Both the position numbers and the translations under genes were made by a program. This document shows, piece after piece, positions 35,778-43,494 of a stretch of 64,000 bases of DNA (position 1 is its first letter; each line of letters begins with the position of its first letter). The notes beneath the pieces were generated by a model. That model worked only from the letters and a program-made list of their open reading frames with translations. It made no database searches and was not told where the DNA came from. Source of the stretch: Oscillospiraceae bacterium (GTDB taxonomy: Bacteria; Bacillota_A; Clostridia; Oscillospirales; Oscillospiraceae); NCBI GenBank assembly GCA_017459865.1, contig JAFUCD010000024.1, forward strand, positions 1-64,000. The letters run 5' to 3'.

Positions 35778-36982
35778 GCTCGGTCCCTCTTTTCCGCAGC
35801 GTATCGTTCCGCCAGCGCCCGGAAGGCGGGTAGTGAGCGGCGGATCGTGTCGGTCGAAACGCAATAGCTCACGCGCACATAGCCCGGATATCCGAACGCC
35901 GCGCCGGGCACGAGCATCAGCTCAAATTCTCTCGCCGCTTTGCAGAATGCCATGTCGTCAGGCTCGAGCGCCTTGACGAAGAGATAAAACGCGCCGTCCG
36001 GCTTTGCCATTGTGTAGCCGTATTCCGTGAGCGCGTCGCAGAGCAGATCGCGGTTTTCTTTATAAACCTGCAGATCCGCCGTCACGCCCACGCAGTCCAG
36101 CAGCAGATACTGGAACAGCGCCGGATTGTTCACATTCCCGATCACGCGCGAGGCGCCGCAGATCGCGGCGTACACGTCGCGGCTGTCCGCCGCCTTCGGC
36201 GGCACGAGAAGCCAGCCCATGCGCTCGCCGGGGAGGGAGAGCGTCTTGCTGTAGGAATAGCAGTAGATCGTGTCGTCGTAGTGGTTCGGGATGAAGGGAA
36301 CGACCGTGTCCGCGTCGTACACCAGCTCCCGGTACGGCTCGTCGGCGAGGATGTAGATCGCGTGATCGAATTCCGCTTCCTTGCTTCTGAGAATGTCCGC
36401 CATCGCGTCGATCGTCTCAGACGAGAAGATCGAGCCCGAGGGGTTGGAGGGGGAGTTGACGATGACGAGCTTTGTGCGCTCCGTGACCGCGGCGGCAAAG
36501 GCGTCCGTGTCGATCTGGAAATCCGCCTCCCGGCATTTTAAGATCACGGGCTTTGCGCCGCAGACCCCGGCGAACACGGTGTATTCCGGGAAATACGGCG
36601 CGAAGATGATGACCTCGTCGCCGGGCAGGAGCATCGCGCGGCAGGCGATCGCGAGCGCCGCGGAAGCACCGGCTGTCAGATACAGGTCGTCAGATGCATA
36701 CGCCGTGCCGTAGCGTGCGTTCAGGTCGTCCGCGACCGCCTTGCGCACCTGCGGCAGCCCCGGCGCCGGGGTGTAGGCGTGCAGCGTCTCGGGCGGCAGG
36801 GTCTGCAGCAGCCGTGTGAGCGACTCCGTCACGATCGGGGGCGTCGGTACGTTCGGGTTCCCGATGCTGAAATTGAACACGTTCTCCGCGCCGATCTCGC
36901 CTGCGCGCCGCGCGGCGTACGCTGCGGTCTCGCGGATCGCGTTGTCCTCTCGTCCGTATGCCAGAATGGATTCAGGAAGCAT
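35774..36982 (-). CDS. PLP-dependent aminotransferase, class I/II, of the aromatic operon
   Basis: A 402-residue aminotransferase with NFSIGNPNVPTPP, YTPAPGLPQVRKAVADDL, LTAGASAALAIACRA, NSPSNPSG, the PLP lysine in YSYSKTLSLPGERMGW near residue 245, and the C-terminal arginine in YVRVSYCVS. It belongs to the aspartate aminotransferase fold. As first gene of an operon ending in Phe and Tyr synthesis, it most likely transaminates phenylpyruvate and hydroxyphenylpyruvate (or prephenate). AAGGAGGAG precedes the ATG at 36982. Transcription reaches it only after passing the attenuator at 37005-37188. Confidence 0.9.
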   Translation of the reverse strand: MLPESILAYGREDNAIRETAAYAARRAGEIGAENVFNFSIGNPNVPTPPIVTESLTRLLQTLPPETLHAYTPAPGLPQVRKAVADDLNARYGTAYASDDLYLTAGASAALAIACRAMLLPGDEVIIFAPYFPEYTVFAGVCGAKPVILKCREADFQIDTDAFAAAVTERTKLVIVNSPSNPSGSIFSSETIDAMADILRSKEAEFDHAIYILADEPYRELVYDADTVVPFIPNHYDDTIYCYSYSKTLSLPGERMGWLLVPPKAADSRDVYAAICGASRVIGNVNNPALFQYLLLDCVGVTADLQVYKENRDLLCDALTEYGYTMAKPDGAFYLFVKALEPDDMAFCKAAREFELMLVPGAAFGYPGYVRVSYCVSTDTIRRSLPAFRALAERYAAEKRDRA

Positions 36983-37004
36983 GGCTCGCTCCTCCTTGGT
37001 TCAT

Positions 37005-37037
37005 AAAAAACAGCTTTGCCGGAGTTCGGCAAAGCTG
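37005..37037 (-). terminator. Attenuator terminator of the aromatic operon
   Basis: On the minus strand, CAGCTTTGCCG (37027-37037) pairs with CGGCAAAGCTG (37011-37021) and is followed by TTTTTT (37005-37010). It lies between the leader peptide gene and the first structural gene. Upstream copies of both arms, CGGCAAAG (plus-strand complement at 37088-37095) and CTTTGCCG (complement at 37152-37159), allow alternative pairings 1:2, 2:3 and 3:4. Confidence 0.9.
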
Positions 37038-37071
37038 CTGGTTGTCTGTCCGTTGCGGTTGCGGGGAAGGA

Positions 37072-37188
37072 TCAGAGACAAGCGGCGCTTTGCCGGGTGC
37101 GGTAATAATAACCATAAAAGTAGGCAGCAAAAAAGGCCGCAAACTTCTCTGCGGCAAAGTCAAAATCATAGCTGCGCTGCATGGTCAT
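37072..37188 (-). CDS. Phe/Tyr-rich leader peptide of the aromatic operon attenuator
   Basis: A 38-codon reading frame on the minus strand with ATG at 37188, preceded by AAAGGA ten bases upstream and ending in TGA at 37072-37074. Residues 7-29 contain six Phe and six Tyr codons, including FF at 19-20, YFY at 23-25 and YYY at 27-29. Such a composition just downstream of a promoter and upstream of an intrinsic terminator marks a ribosome-mediated attenuator sensing charged tRNA-Phe and tRNA-Tyr. Segment 1 (within codons 11-13) and segment 2 (codons 32-34) of the alternative hairpins lie inside the peptide gene. No T-box sequence is seen. Confidence 0.88.
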   Translation of the reverse strand: MTMQRSYDFDFAAEKFAAFFAAYFYGYYYRTRQSAACL

Positions 37189-37226
37189 AAACAAAGCGTC
37201 CTTTATCGATCAAATCAAGTGTTCCA

Positions 37227-37255
37227 ATTCTAATCCATTTTCCGACACAAGTCAA
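37227..37255 (-). promoter_or_regulatory. Promoter of the aromatic amino acid operon
   Basis: On the minus strand, TTGACT (37250-37255) and TAGAAT (37227-37232) are spaced by 17 bases. The transcript would start near 37220, about 30 bases before the leader peptide ATG. Confidence 0.85.
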
Positions 37256-37314
37256 TCCCCGAAATGCAAAAAATACACCCATTTAAAGGGCAAAATATTC
37301 GTTGATATACCAAA

Positions 37315-37881
37315 TCAATCGGCATATCGCGGCAGATCGACGAACTGCAGGTCATTACCGAGCGCGGGGATGAGCGCGTTTATCGCGTCCGCCATGGACA
37401 TCTTCACGGTCGAGGAGTTGATGCACGGGTGGCAGCAGAGCCATTCGTCGCGCAGCAGCTCGCGGTCGATGAGCAGATGCACCTGGTTCTCCGAGTCGTT
37501 CATCAGACCCAGTACGCTCACGGAGCCGGGCGTGATATCGAGCAGGCGCAGCATGTGGTCGGCGTTTGCAAAGCTCAGACGCGACGAGCCGATCTGCTTG
37601 GAGAGATCCTTGGTCTTGAAGGGCTTTGTGCCCGGCATGAGCAGGAGATAATACACCGTCTCCTGCCGGTTCGTGAGAAAGAGATTCTTGCAGATCTCCG
37701 CGCCCAGCACCTGCTCCACCAGCTCACAGTCGGGGATCGTGTCCGCGTGCTCGTGGTCGGCGCGGTCGTATTCGATCCCGAGCCGGTCCAGCAGGTCATA
37801 GCAGCGAAGCTCCTTTTCCGGCCGCCCGCTTATGTCTGCAGGGCGTCCGTGATAGAGTGTCTGGTCAACGATAATAGCCAT
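37315..37881 (-). CDS. ProX/YbaK-type aminoacyl-tRNA editing domain protein (prolyl-tRNA deacylase)
   Basis: A 188-residue freestanding editing protein of the YbaK/ProX (PrdX) fold, expected to hydrolyse mischarged Ala- or Cys-tRNA-Pro. Visible features are EYDRADHEHADTI, LGAEICKNLFLTNRQ, YYLLLMPGTKPFKTKDLSKQIG, SRLSFANADHMLRLLDITPGSVSVLGL and VHLLIDREL. The start at 37881 has AAGGAG at a proper distance; the longer frame to 37941 is AT-rich with no site. It lies upstream of and in the same direction as the aromatic operon, but the promoter and leader of that operon are separate. Confidence 0.87.
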   Translation of the reverse strand: MAIIVDQTLYHGRPADISGRPEKELRCYDLLDRLGIEYDRADHEHADTIPDCELVEQVLGAEICKNLFLTNRQETVYYLLLMPGTKPFKTKDLSKQIGSSRLSFANADHMLRLLDITPGSVSVLGLMNDSENQVHLLIDRELLRDEWLCCHPCINSSTVKMSMADAINALIPALGNDLQFVDLPRYAD

Positions 37882-37956
37882 AATCGACTCCTTGATATAA
37901 AATGATCGATATATCTTAACATGTTTTAAGGGCGGATGCAACTTGTGATTTTGCGG

Positions 37957-37985
37957 TTGTAATCCTGCGCGAAAAATGTTATATT
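37957..37985 (+). promoter_or_regulatory. Probable promoter of ahcY
   Basis: TTGTAA (37957-37962) and TATATT (37980-37985) are spaced by 17 bases, 37 bases before the ATG. The match to consensus is moderate. Confidence 0.45.
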
Positions 37986-38021
37986 ATTTAAGTTGAATAA
38001 GACTGATTCGGAGGAGTTGCC

Positions 38022-39263
38022 ATGAGCACGATCAAAGACCTCTCTCTCGCCCCGTCGGGCGAACGCAAGATCCGCTGGGTGGAGGCGCACATGCCCGTCC
38101 TGCGCGACATCGGGAAGGATTTCGAGCAATCGAAGCCCTTTGCCGGACTGAAAATCACGCTCTCCGTGCACCTGGAGGCCAAGACCGCGTATCTCTGCCG
38201 TGTGCTGGAGATGGGCGGCGCGGAGATGCATGTCACGGGCTCGAACCCGCTCTCCACGCAGGACGACGTCGCGGCGGCGCTCGCGGCAGGCGGCATGGAC
38301 GTCCACGCGGTCTACGGCTGCACGATGGACGAGTATGCCGAGCACCTGCGCGCGGTGATCTCTGTCGGCCCGAACATCATCATCGACGACGGCGGCGACC
38401 TCGTGCATCTCATCCATTCGGAATATCCCGAGCTCATCGAAAACGTCATCGGCGGCTGTGAGGAGACCACCACCGGCATCCACCGTCTGCGCGCCATGGC
38501 GAACGCCGGGACGCTGCGCTTCCCGATGGTCATGGTCAACGACGCCGACTGCAAGCACCTCTTTGATAACCGTTACGGCACCGGTCAGTCCGTCTGGGAC
38601 GGCATCATGCGCACGACGAACCTCGTCGTCGCGGGCAAGTACGTCGTCGTCAACGGCTACGGCTGGTGCGGCAAGGGCGTGAGCCTGCGCGCCAAGGGCT
38701 TGGGTGCCAAGGTCATCGTCACCGAGGTCGATCCGATCCGCGCGCTCGAGGCGGTCATGGACGGCTACGAGGTCATGCCCATGCGCGAGGCTGCGAAGAT
38801 CGGCGATATCTTCTGCTCTGTCACGGGGTGCCGCGATATCATCACGATGGAGCACCTGCTCCTGATGAAGGAGGGCGCCATCGTCTCCAACGCCGGACAC
38901 TTCAACGTCGAGATCGACATGGCGGCGCTCGACGCCGAGTGTGTCGCGAAATGGGAAGCCCGCCACAACATCGACGCGTATCAGCTCTCCAACGGCCGCA
39001 CGATCTATGTCATCGCGCAGGGACGCCTTGTGAACCTCGCCGCGGCGGACGGACATCCGGCGGAGATCATGGACATGAGCTTTGCCGTGCAGGCCATGAG
39101 CGCGTTTTACCTCGCGAAGACGCGCGGTACGCTGCAGCCCGGCGTCGTTCCCGTGCCGAAGGAGATCGACATGGACGTCGCCCTGCGCAAGCTCGCCTCC
39201 ATGGGCGTCAGCATCGATACGCTCACGGATGTGCAGGTCGATTACCTGAACAGCGAGGGTTGA
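38022..39263 (+). CDS. ahcY: Adenosylhomocysteinase (S-adenosylhomocysteine hydrolase)
   Basis: A 413-residue NAD-dependent enzyme splitting S-adenosylhomocysteine into adenosine and homocysteine, recycling the by-product of methylation. Motifs: RKIRWVEAHMPVL, SVHLEAKTAYLCRVL, GSNPLSTQDDVAAAL, DDGGDLVHLIH, GGCEETTTGIHRL, the cofactor-binding NGYGWCGKGVSLRAKGLGA, and SNAGHFNVEID. It is the short bacterial/archaeal form without the 40-residue insertion. It is preceded by a GGAGG site and followed 39 bases later by mgtE in the same direction. Confidence 0.95.
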   Translation: MSTIKDLSLAPSGERKIRWVEAHMPVLRDIGKDFEQSKPFAGLKITLSVHLEAKTAYLCRVLEMGGAEMHVTGSNPLSTQDDVAAALAAGGMDVHAVYGCTMDEYAEHLRAVISVGPNIIIDDGGDLVHLIHSEYPELIENVIGGCEETTTGIHRLRAMANAGTLRFPMVMVNDADCKHLFDNRYGTGQSVWDGIMRTTNLVVAGKYVVVNGYGWCGKGVSLRAKGLGAKVIVTEVDPIRALEAVMDGYEVMPMREAAKIGDIFCSVTGCRDIITMEHLLLMKEGAIVSNAGHFNVEIDMAALDAECVAKWEARHNIDAYQLSNGRTIYVIAQGRLVNLAAADGHPAEIMDMSFAVQAMSAFYLAKTRGTLQPGVVPVPKEIDMDVALRKLASMGVSIDTLTDVQVDYLNSEG

Positions 39264-39302
39264 TCCCGCCCGATCATTAACCGAGGAAAGGAGGCCGTCG
39301 CT

Positions 39303-40697
39303 TTGGAAAACGTCGATTACGAAGCGGTGCATGACGAGCTGTTTATCATGCTGGAGGACCACATGATCAAGGAGCTCAGCCTCACGCTCGCGGAGATGAA
39401 CGAGTTCGATATCTCGGAATTTCTCGGCGAGCTCTGGGAGACCGACCAGACCCGCATGGGCATGGTCTTCCGCCTGCTCTCAAAGGAGATCGCGGCCGAC
39501 GTGTTCGCGAATCTGGAGGTCGAGGAGCAGGAGACCATCATCAACTCCATCACCGACGCCGAGCTCGGCGACATCATCGAGGATCTGGCCGTCGACGACG
39601 CGGTCGACATGATGGAGGAGCTGCCCGCGAACGTGGTCAAGCGCGTCATGCGCAACGCCACGGCGAACACGCGCGCGCTCATCAACAAATATCTCAAATA
39701 TCCCGAAAATTCCGCCGGCAGCATCATGACGGCGGAGTACATCGACCTGAAAAAGTATATGTCCGTCCGCGAGGCGATCGCCCGCATCCGCCGCATCGGC
39801 GAGGACAAGGAGACCATTTACGTCTGCTATGTCACGTCCGCCAAGCGCCGTCTGGAGGGCGTCGTCACGGTCAAGGATCTGCTGCTGTCTGACGATGACG
39901 AGATCCTTGAGGACATCATGGACGTGAACGTCATCTGCGCCAAGACCACGGACGACCAGGAGGACGTCTCGGAGCAGTTCTCGGACTACGACCTGCTCGC
40001 CATTCCGGTCGTGGACAAGGAAGGCTGTCTCGTCGGCATCGTCACGGTCGACGACGTCATCGACGTCATGGAACAGGAGGCCACCGAGGACATCGAAAAG
40101 ATGGCCGGTATCACGCCGTCCGATCGTCCTTACTCGCGTACCTCCGCTTTTGAGATCTGGAAAAACCGCATCCCGTGGCTTATGTTCCTCATGCTCTCGG
40201 CGACGTTCACCGGCATGATCATGACGCACTTTGAAGACGCGCTCGCGGCGCAGGTCGTGCTCGCTGCCTTCATCCCGATGCTCATGGGCACGGGCGGCAA
40301 CTCGGGCTCGCAGGCGTCCACCGCCGTCATCCGCAGCTTGTCGCTGGGCGACGTGGAGCCGTCGGACGTGCTGAAGGTCGTGTGGAAGGAGCTGCGCGTC
40401 GCGTTCCTGTGCGGCGTGACGCTCGCCGTCATCAACTTCGGCAAGATGTACCTTGTGGACAGAACGCTTCTGAACAACTCCGACGTCACGTTCACCGTCG
40501 CCGCCATCGTCAGCCTCACGATCGTGTTCGTCGTCATGTTTGCGAAGGTCGTCGGCAGCACGCTGCCGATCATCGCCGAAAAGATCGGCGTCGACCCCGC
40601 CGTCATGGCGAGCCCCCTTATCAGCACGATCACCGACGCCGTCTCGCTGATGATCTATTTCAACATCGCCCGCATCCTGATCCCGACGCTGCGATAG
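39303..40697 (+). CDS. mgtE: Magnesium transporter MgtE
   Basis: A 464-residue homodimeric Mg2+ channel. The N-terminal MgtE domain (residues 1-130) has DAVDMMEELPANVVKRVM. Two CBS domains occupy about 130-255 with SAGSIMTAEYIDL and VVTVKDLLL. A connecting helix follows, and a five-helix membrane domain begins near 285 with RIPWLMFLMLSATFTG, ending LIYFNIARILIPTLR. The start is TTG at 39303, with AAGGAGG about ten bases upstream; no ATG fits the N-terminus better. No magnesium riboswitch (M-box) is seen in the short spacer. Confidence 0.93.
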   Translation: MENVDYEAVHDELFIMLEDHMIKELSLTLAEMNEFDISEFLGELWETDQTRMGMVFRLLSKEIAADVFANLEVEEQETIINSITDAELGDIIEDLAVDDAVDMMEELPANVVKRVMRNATANTRALINKYLKYPENSAGSIMTAEYIDLKKYMSVREAIARIRRIGEDKETIYVCYVTSAKRRLEGVVTVKDLLLSDDDEILEDIMDVNVICAKTTDDQEDVSEQFSDYDLLAIPVVDKEGCLVGIVTVDDVIDVMEQEATEDIEKMAGITPSDRPYSRTSAFEIWKNRIPWLMFLMLSATFTGMIMTHFEDALAAQVVLAAFIPMLMGTGGNSGSQASTAVIRSLSLGDVEPSDVLKVVWKELRVAFLCGVTLAVINFGKMYLVDRTLLNNSDVTFTVAAIVSLTIVFVVMFAKVVGSTLPIIAEKIGVDPAVMASPLISTITDAVSLMIYFNIARILIPTLR

Positions 40698-40717
40698 CCG
40701 CGCGATCATAATAATTC

Positions 40718-40755
40718 AAGCGCCGTTCCCAATCGAGAAAGGGGAACGGCGCTTT
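40718..40755. terminator. Terminator between convergent mgtE and the DUF2461 gene
   Basis: AAGCGCCGTTCCC pairs with GGGAACGGCGCTT around an 11-base loop. It lies between two convergent genes and ends the mgtE transcript; the T-run is short (GCTTTGC). Confidence 0.7.
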
Positions 40756-40776
40756 GCTGTGCTCATTTCTTGCTTT

Positions 40777-41445
40777 TCAGTCTGCGATGTGCCGCAGCGC
40801 GTCGAAGTATTCGTAATACGGCACGAGGAATTTGAAGCCCTCAAAGATCTCGTCCGCGAGCGCGTGCGTGTGCTCGAGCGCGTCGTGCCCGTGCGAGCAG
40901 TCGAGCATGACGCTGCGCTTGTTCAGCCACGGATCGAGCAGCGGACTGAGCTCGATCTTTTTGCGGGCGTAGTCCCTGCCGTCGAGCGTGAAGGTCTTCT
41001 GGCGCTCGACCTTTCGCGCCAGACGCTCCAGCTTTGTCGGATCCGCCTGTACCGTGCGGCGAAAGCGTTCCATCAGCGCCGGAGGCGCGCCCCAGTAGCC
41101 GAAGCCGTAGGAGTAGCCGTCGGGCGCGAACTCAAAATACAGCGCCGGGATCTCGGGGTCCTTGCTCTCGGCGCAGCGCAGCGTGAACCACAGGTGGTCC
41201 TTATAGGGGCCTCTGCCGTATAGCCTGCGCGCGTCACGATAGATGCGCGAAACATGCAGATACCATTCGCGCTTTGGATAGGCGTCCGCCATGCGCTCGA
41301 GCGTCTCGCGCGCCAGCGCCTTGAACGGGGTGTCCAGCACGTTCAGAAACTGCTGCTTGTGGGCGTTGAACCACGGTCTTTCGTTGTTGAAGCGCAGATC
41401 CCACAGGAATTCCGACGCCTCCGGTGTGAAGCCTTCAAATGCCAT
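40777..41445 (-). CDS. DUF2461 family protein
   Basis: A 222-residue conserved cytosolic protein of the DUF2461 (TIGR02453) family. Typical features are GFTPEASEFLWDLRFNNERPWFNAHK at the N-terminus, VSRIYRDARRLYGRGPYKDHLWFTLR, LYFEFAPDGYSYGFGYWGAPP and a C-terminal EIFEGFKFLVPYYEY. The molecular function is unknown. The start at 41445 has AAAAGGAGC upstream and begins the family consensus. It is a single gene convergent with mgtE. Confidence 0.88.
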   Translation of the reverse strand: MAFEGFTPEASEFLWDLRFNNERPWFNAHKQQFLNVLDTPFKALARETLERMADAYPKREWYLHVSRIYRDARRLYGRGPYKDHLWFTLRCAESKDPEIPALYFEFAPDGYSYGFGYWGAPPALMERFRRTVQADPTKLERLARKVERQKTFTLDGRDYARKKIELSPLLDPWLNKRSVMLDCSHGHDALEHTHALADEIFEGFKFLVPYYEYFDALRHIAD

Positions 41446-41555
41446 GATATGCTCCTTTTCGGTCCGCATAAAAGCGGACGTGGGGTTTGTTTTGGCTCAT
41501 GTTACTCCAATTTGAAGCGGATTGCAAGTAAAACGACTGTCAGGAGGGTCAAACA

Positions 41556-41585
41556 TTGACAGATTCCGAGATAATATGATACATT
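41556..41585 (+). promoter_or_regulatory. Promoter of the zinc-ribbon/symporter/nitrilase run
   Basis: TTGACA (41556-41561) and TACATT (41580-41585) are spaced by 18 bases, 37 bases before the ATG of the zinc-ribbon gene. Confidence 0.6.
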
Positions 41586-41622
41586 TATAGAGTCATTTAA
41601 ATAGAAAAAGGAGGAAGAGAGC

Positions 41623-42021
41623 ATGATCTGTCAATATTGCGGCGCGAGCGTGAAGGAGGGCTCCGACTTCTGCGGCGCCTGTGGCAAAAGCATGCCGCGT
41701 GTACGCGCCGGCAGCGCACCGGCCGTATATGACGCGGGCGCTCCCTCGCGCGTTGTGGTGGCGCCGGTCGTCACGAACAATGTGCCCGCCGAATATCGTC
41801 CGCTGGGCGCCTGGGCGTATTTTGGCTATTCGCTGCTGTTTGCCATCCCGCTCATCGGCTTTATTCTGCTGATCGTATTTTCATTTGACAACTCCAACAT
41901 CAACCGCCGCAACTATGCGCGCTCGTTCTGGTGCTGGCTCGTTGTCGTGGGCGTGATCATCCTGGTCACGTTGCTGATCCTCGCGGCGACCGGAGCGACG
42001 CTGTCGATCCTGGACAATTAG
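41623..42021 (+). CDS. Small zinc-ribbon membrane protein
   Basis: A 132-residue protein starting with a zinc ribbon (CQYCGASVKEGSDFCGACG, residues 3-21) and followed by a variable linker. Two transmembrane helices lie at about 68-90 (FGYSLLFAIPLIGFILLIV) and 105-128 (WCWLVVVGVIILVTLLIL). Proteins of this layout are common in Clostridia, and their role is unknown. GGAGG precedes the ATG. It sits 34 bases upstream of the symporter gene, possibly co-transcribed. Confidence 0.8.
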   Translation: MICQYCGASVKEGSDFCGACGKSMPRVRAGSAPAVYDAGAPSRVVVAPVVTNNVPAEYRPLGAWAYFGYSLLFAIPLIGFILLIVFSFDNSNINRRNYARSFWCWLVVVGVIILVTLLILAATGATLSILDN

Positions 42022-42055
42022 CTTCATACAATTTCAGACAGAGGAGTAAGAAATC

Positions 42056-43078
42056 ATGATTGATGCAATCGATGGCGTCGTAAATGCCATCAGCGGCTTT
42101 CTGTATCAGCCGTATATCGTGCCCCTGATCCTGGTGCTTGCGGGGCTGTATTTCACCGTCCGGCTCGGGCTGCCGCAGTTCAGCCTGTTCGGTGAGTCCA
42201 TCCGCGTCGTGAAGGAAAAGCCCGTGAATCTGGGCGCGACGTCCTCGTTCGGCGCGCTGATGGTCTCCACGGCCTCCCGCGTCGGCACGGGCAATATCAT
42301 GGGCGTGTCCACCGCGATCTGCGTCGGCGGTCCCGGCGCGATCTTCTGGATGTGGATCACGGCGATCCTCGGCGGCGCATCCGCGTTTGTCGAGTCCACG
42401 CTTGCCCAGATCTATAAGAAAAAGGACCCCGACGGCAGCTACTACGGCGGACCCTCGTACTATATCCAGACCGCGCTCAAGCAGCGCTGGCTCGGCGTGA
42501 TCTTCGCCATCGTCCTGATTTTGACCTACGCCGTGGGCTATAATATGCTCGCGAGCTACAATACGCAGGACACATTCTCGGCCTTTTCGTTTTATGATCC
42601 CAAGGTCACGCCGATCATCATCGGCGCGATCCTCGCGGTGCTGTTCGCAGCGTCCGTGCTCGGCGGCGCGAAGCGCCTGACCAAGGTCACGGAGGTGCTC
42701 GTGCCCGTGATGGGCGTGCTGTATGTGCTGGTGTCCATCGTTGTGATCCTCATGAACATCGGCAGTATCGGCAGTGTGCTGAAAATGATCTTCAAGTCCG
42801 CGTTCGACTTCAAGGCCATCTTCGGCGGCTTCGCCGGCTCGGCCATCATGTGGGGCATCAAGCGCGGTCTGTACTCCAACGAGGCGGGCATGGGCTCGGC
42901 GCCCAACGCCGCCGCTGCCGCGGACGTCTCCCACCCGGCGAAGCAGGGACTGGTGCAGATGCTGTCCGTCTTCATCGATACGCTGCTGATCTGCTCCGCC
43001 ACGGCGTTCATGTGTCTGTTCTCCGGCGCGGCCATCGACCCGGAGCTTAAGGGCGCGCCCTATGTTCCTCTTCCATGA
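42056..43078 (+). CDS. Sodium:alanine/glycine symporter (AGCS family), N-terminal part, frameshifted
   Basis: 340 residues of an amino acid-cation symporter: RLGLPQFSLFGES, the family motif GTGNIMGVSTAICVGGPGAIFWMW, SYYGGPSYYIQTALKQRW, and GLYSNEAGMGSAPNAAAAADVSHPAKQGL. The frame stops at TGA 43076-43078 just after GAPYV. The normal continuation is in the frame beginning at 43075. AGCS proteins are about 450 residues, so this part lacks the last two or three helices. A one-base loss (or two-base gain) between about 43064 and 43074 would rejoin the frames. It could be a sequencing error, a real pseudogene, or a split protein. Confidence 0.85.
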   Translation: MIDAIDGVVNAISGFLYQPYIVPLILVLAGLYFTVRLGLPQFSLFGESIRVVKEKPVNLGATSSFGALMVSTASRVGTGNIMGVSTAICVGGPGAIFWMWITAILGGASAFVESTLAQIYKKKDPDGSYYGGPSYYIQTALKQRWLGVIFAIVLILTYAVGYNMLASYNTQDTFSAFSFYDPKVTPIIIGAILAVLFAASVLGGAKRLTKVTEVLVPVMGVLYVLVSIVVILMNIGSIGSVLKMIFKSAFDFKAIFGGFAGSAIMWGIKRGLYSNEAGMGSAPNAAAAADVSHPAKQGLVQMLSVFIDTLLICSATAFMCLFSGAAIDPELKGAPYVPLP

Positions 43079-43467
43079 AAGCGGCGCTGGGCGACTTCGG
43101 TCCGATCTTCATGGCGGTCGCCGTGTGCCTGTTTGCTTTCACGACGCTGATCGGCAACTACTATTACACCGAGGGGTGCCTGCGCTTCATCCTGAAAAGA
43201 AACCCGGGCAAGGGCTTCATGACGTGCTGGCGTCTGTTCTGCGCGGCGCTCGTGTTCGTCGGCGCGATCATCTCCGCGGGTCTCGCCTGGGACAGCGCGG
43301 ATCTCACGCAGGCGCTGATGGTCATCATCAACGTGCCCGTCATCCTGATCCTCGGCAAGCCCGCCTTCGACGCGATGCGCGACTATCGCCGCCAACGCGC
43401 AGCGGGAAAGAATCCCACCTTCCATGCGCAGGACATCGGCTTGACCGACACCGAGTGCTGGCGCTGA
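43075..43467 (+). CDS. AGCS symporter, C-terminal part in a shifted frame
   Basis: 130 residues continuing the symporter: MKAALGDFGPIFMAVAVCLFAFTTLIGNYYYTEGCLRFI, with the conserved FAFTTLIGNYYY motif, further helices, and a hydrophilic end. Its ATG overlaps the stop of the N-terminal part (ATGA), so re-initiation could make two polypeptides. There is no separate ribosome binding site. Taken with the previous entry it completes a normal-length AGCS transporter. Confidence 0.75.
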   Translation: MKAALGDFGPIFMAVAVCLFAFTTLIGNYYYTEGCLRFILKRNPGKGFMTCWRLFCAALVFVGAIISAGLAWDSADLTQALMVIINVPVILILGKPAFDAMRDYRRQRAAGKNPTFHAQDIGLTDTECWR

Positions 43468-43494
43468 CGTTTGAGATACCAAGGAGGTTTTCCT

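Noticed and set aside
36983..37255. T-box or TRAP control of the aromatic operon
   Set aside because: The leader does not contain the T-box consensus or the TGGN bulge context, nor a series of GAG/TAG triplets. The Phe/Tyr leader peptide and alternating arms explain it better.
39264..39302. An M-box magnesium riboswitch before mgtE
   Set aside because: The spacer after ahcY is only 39 bases, too short for an M-box.
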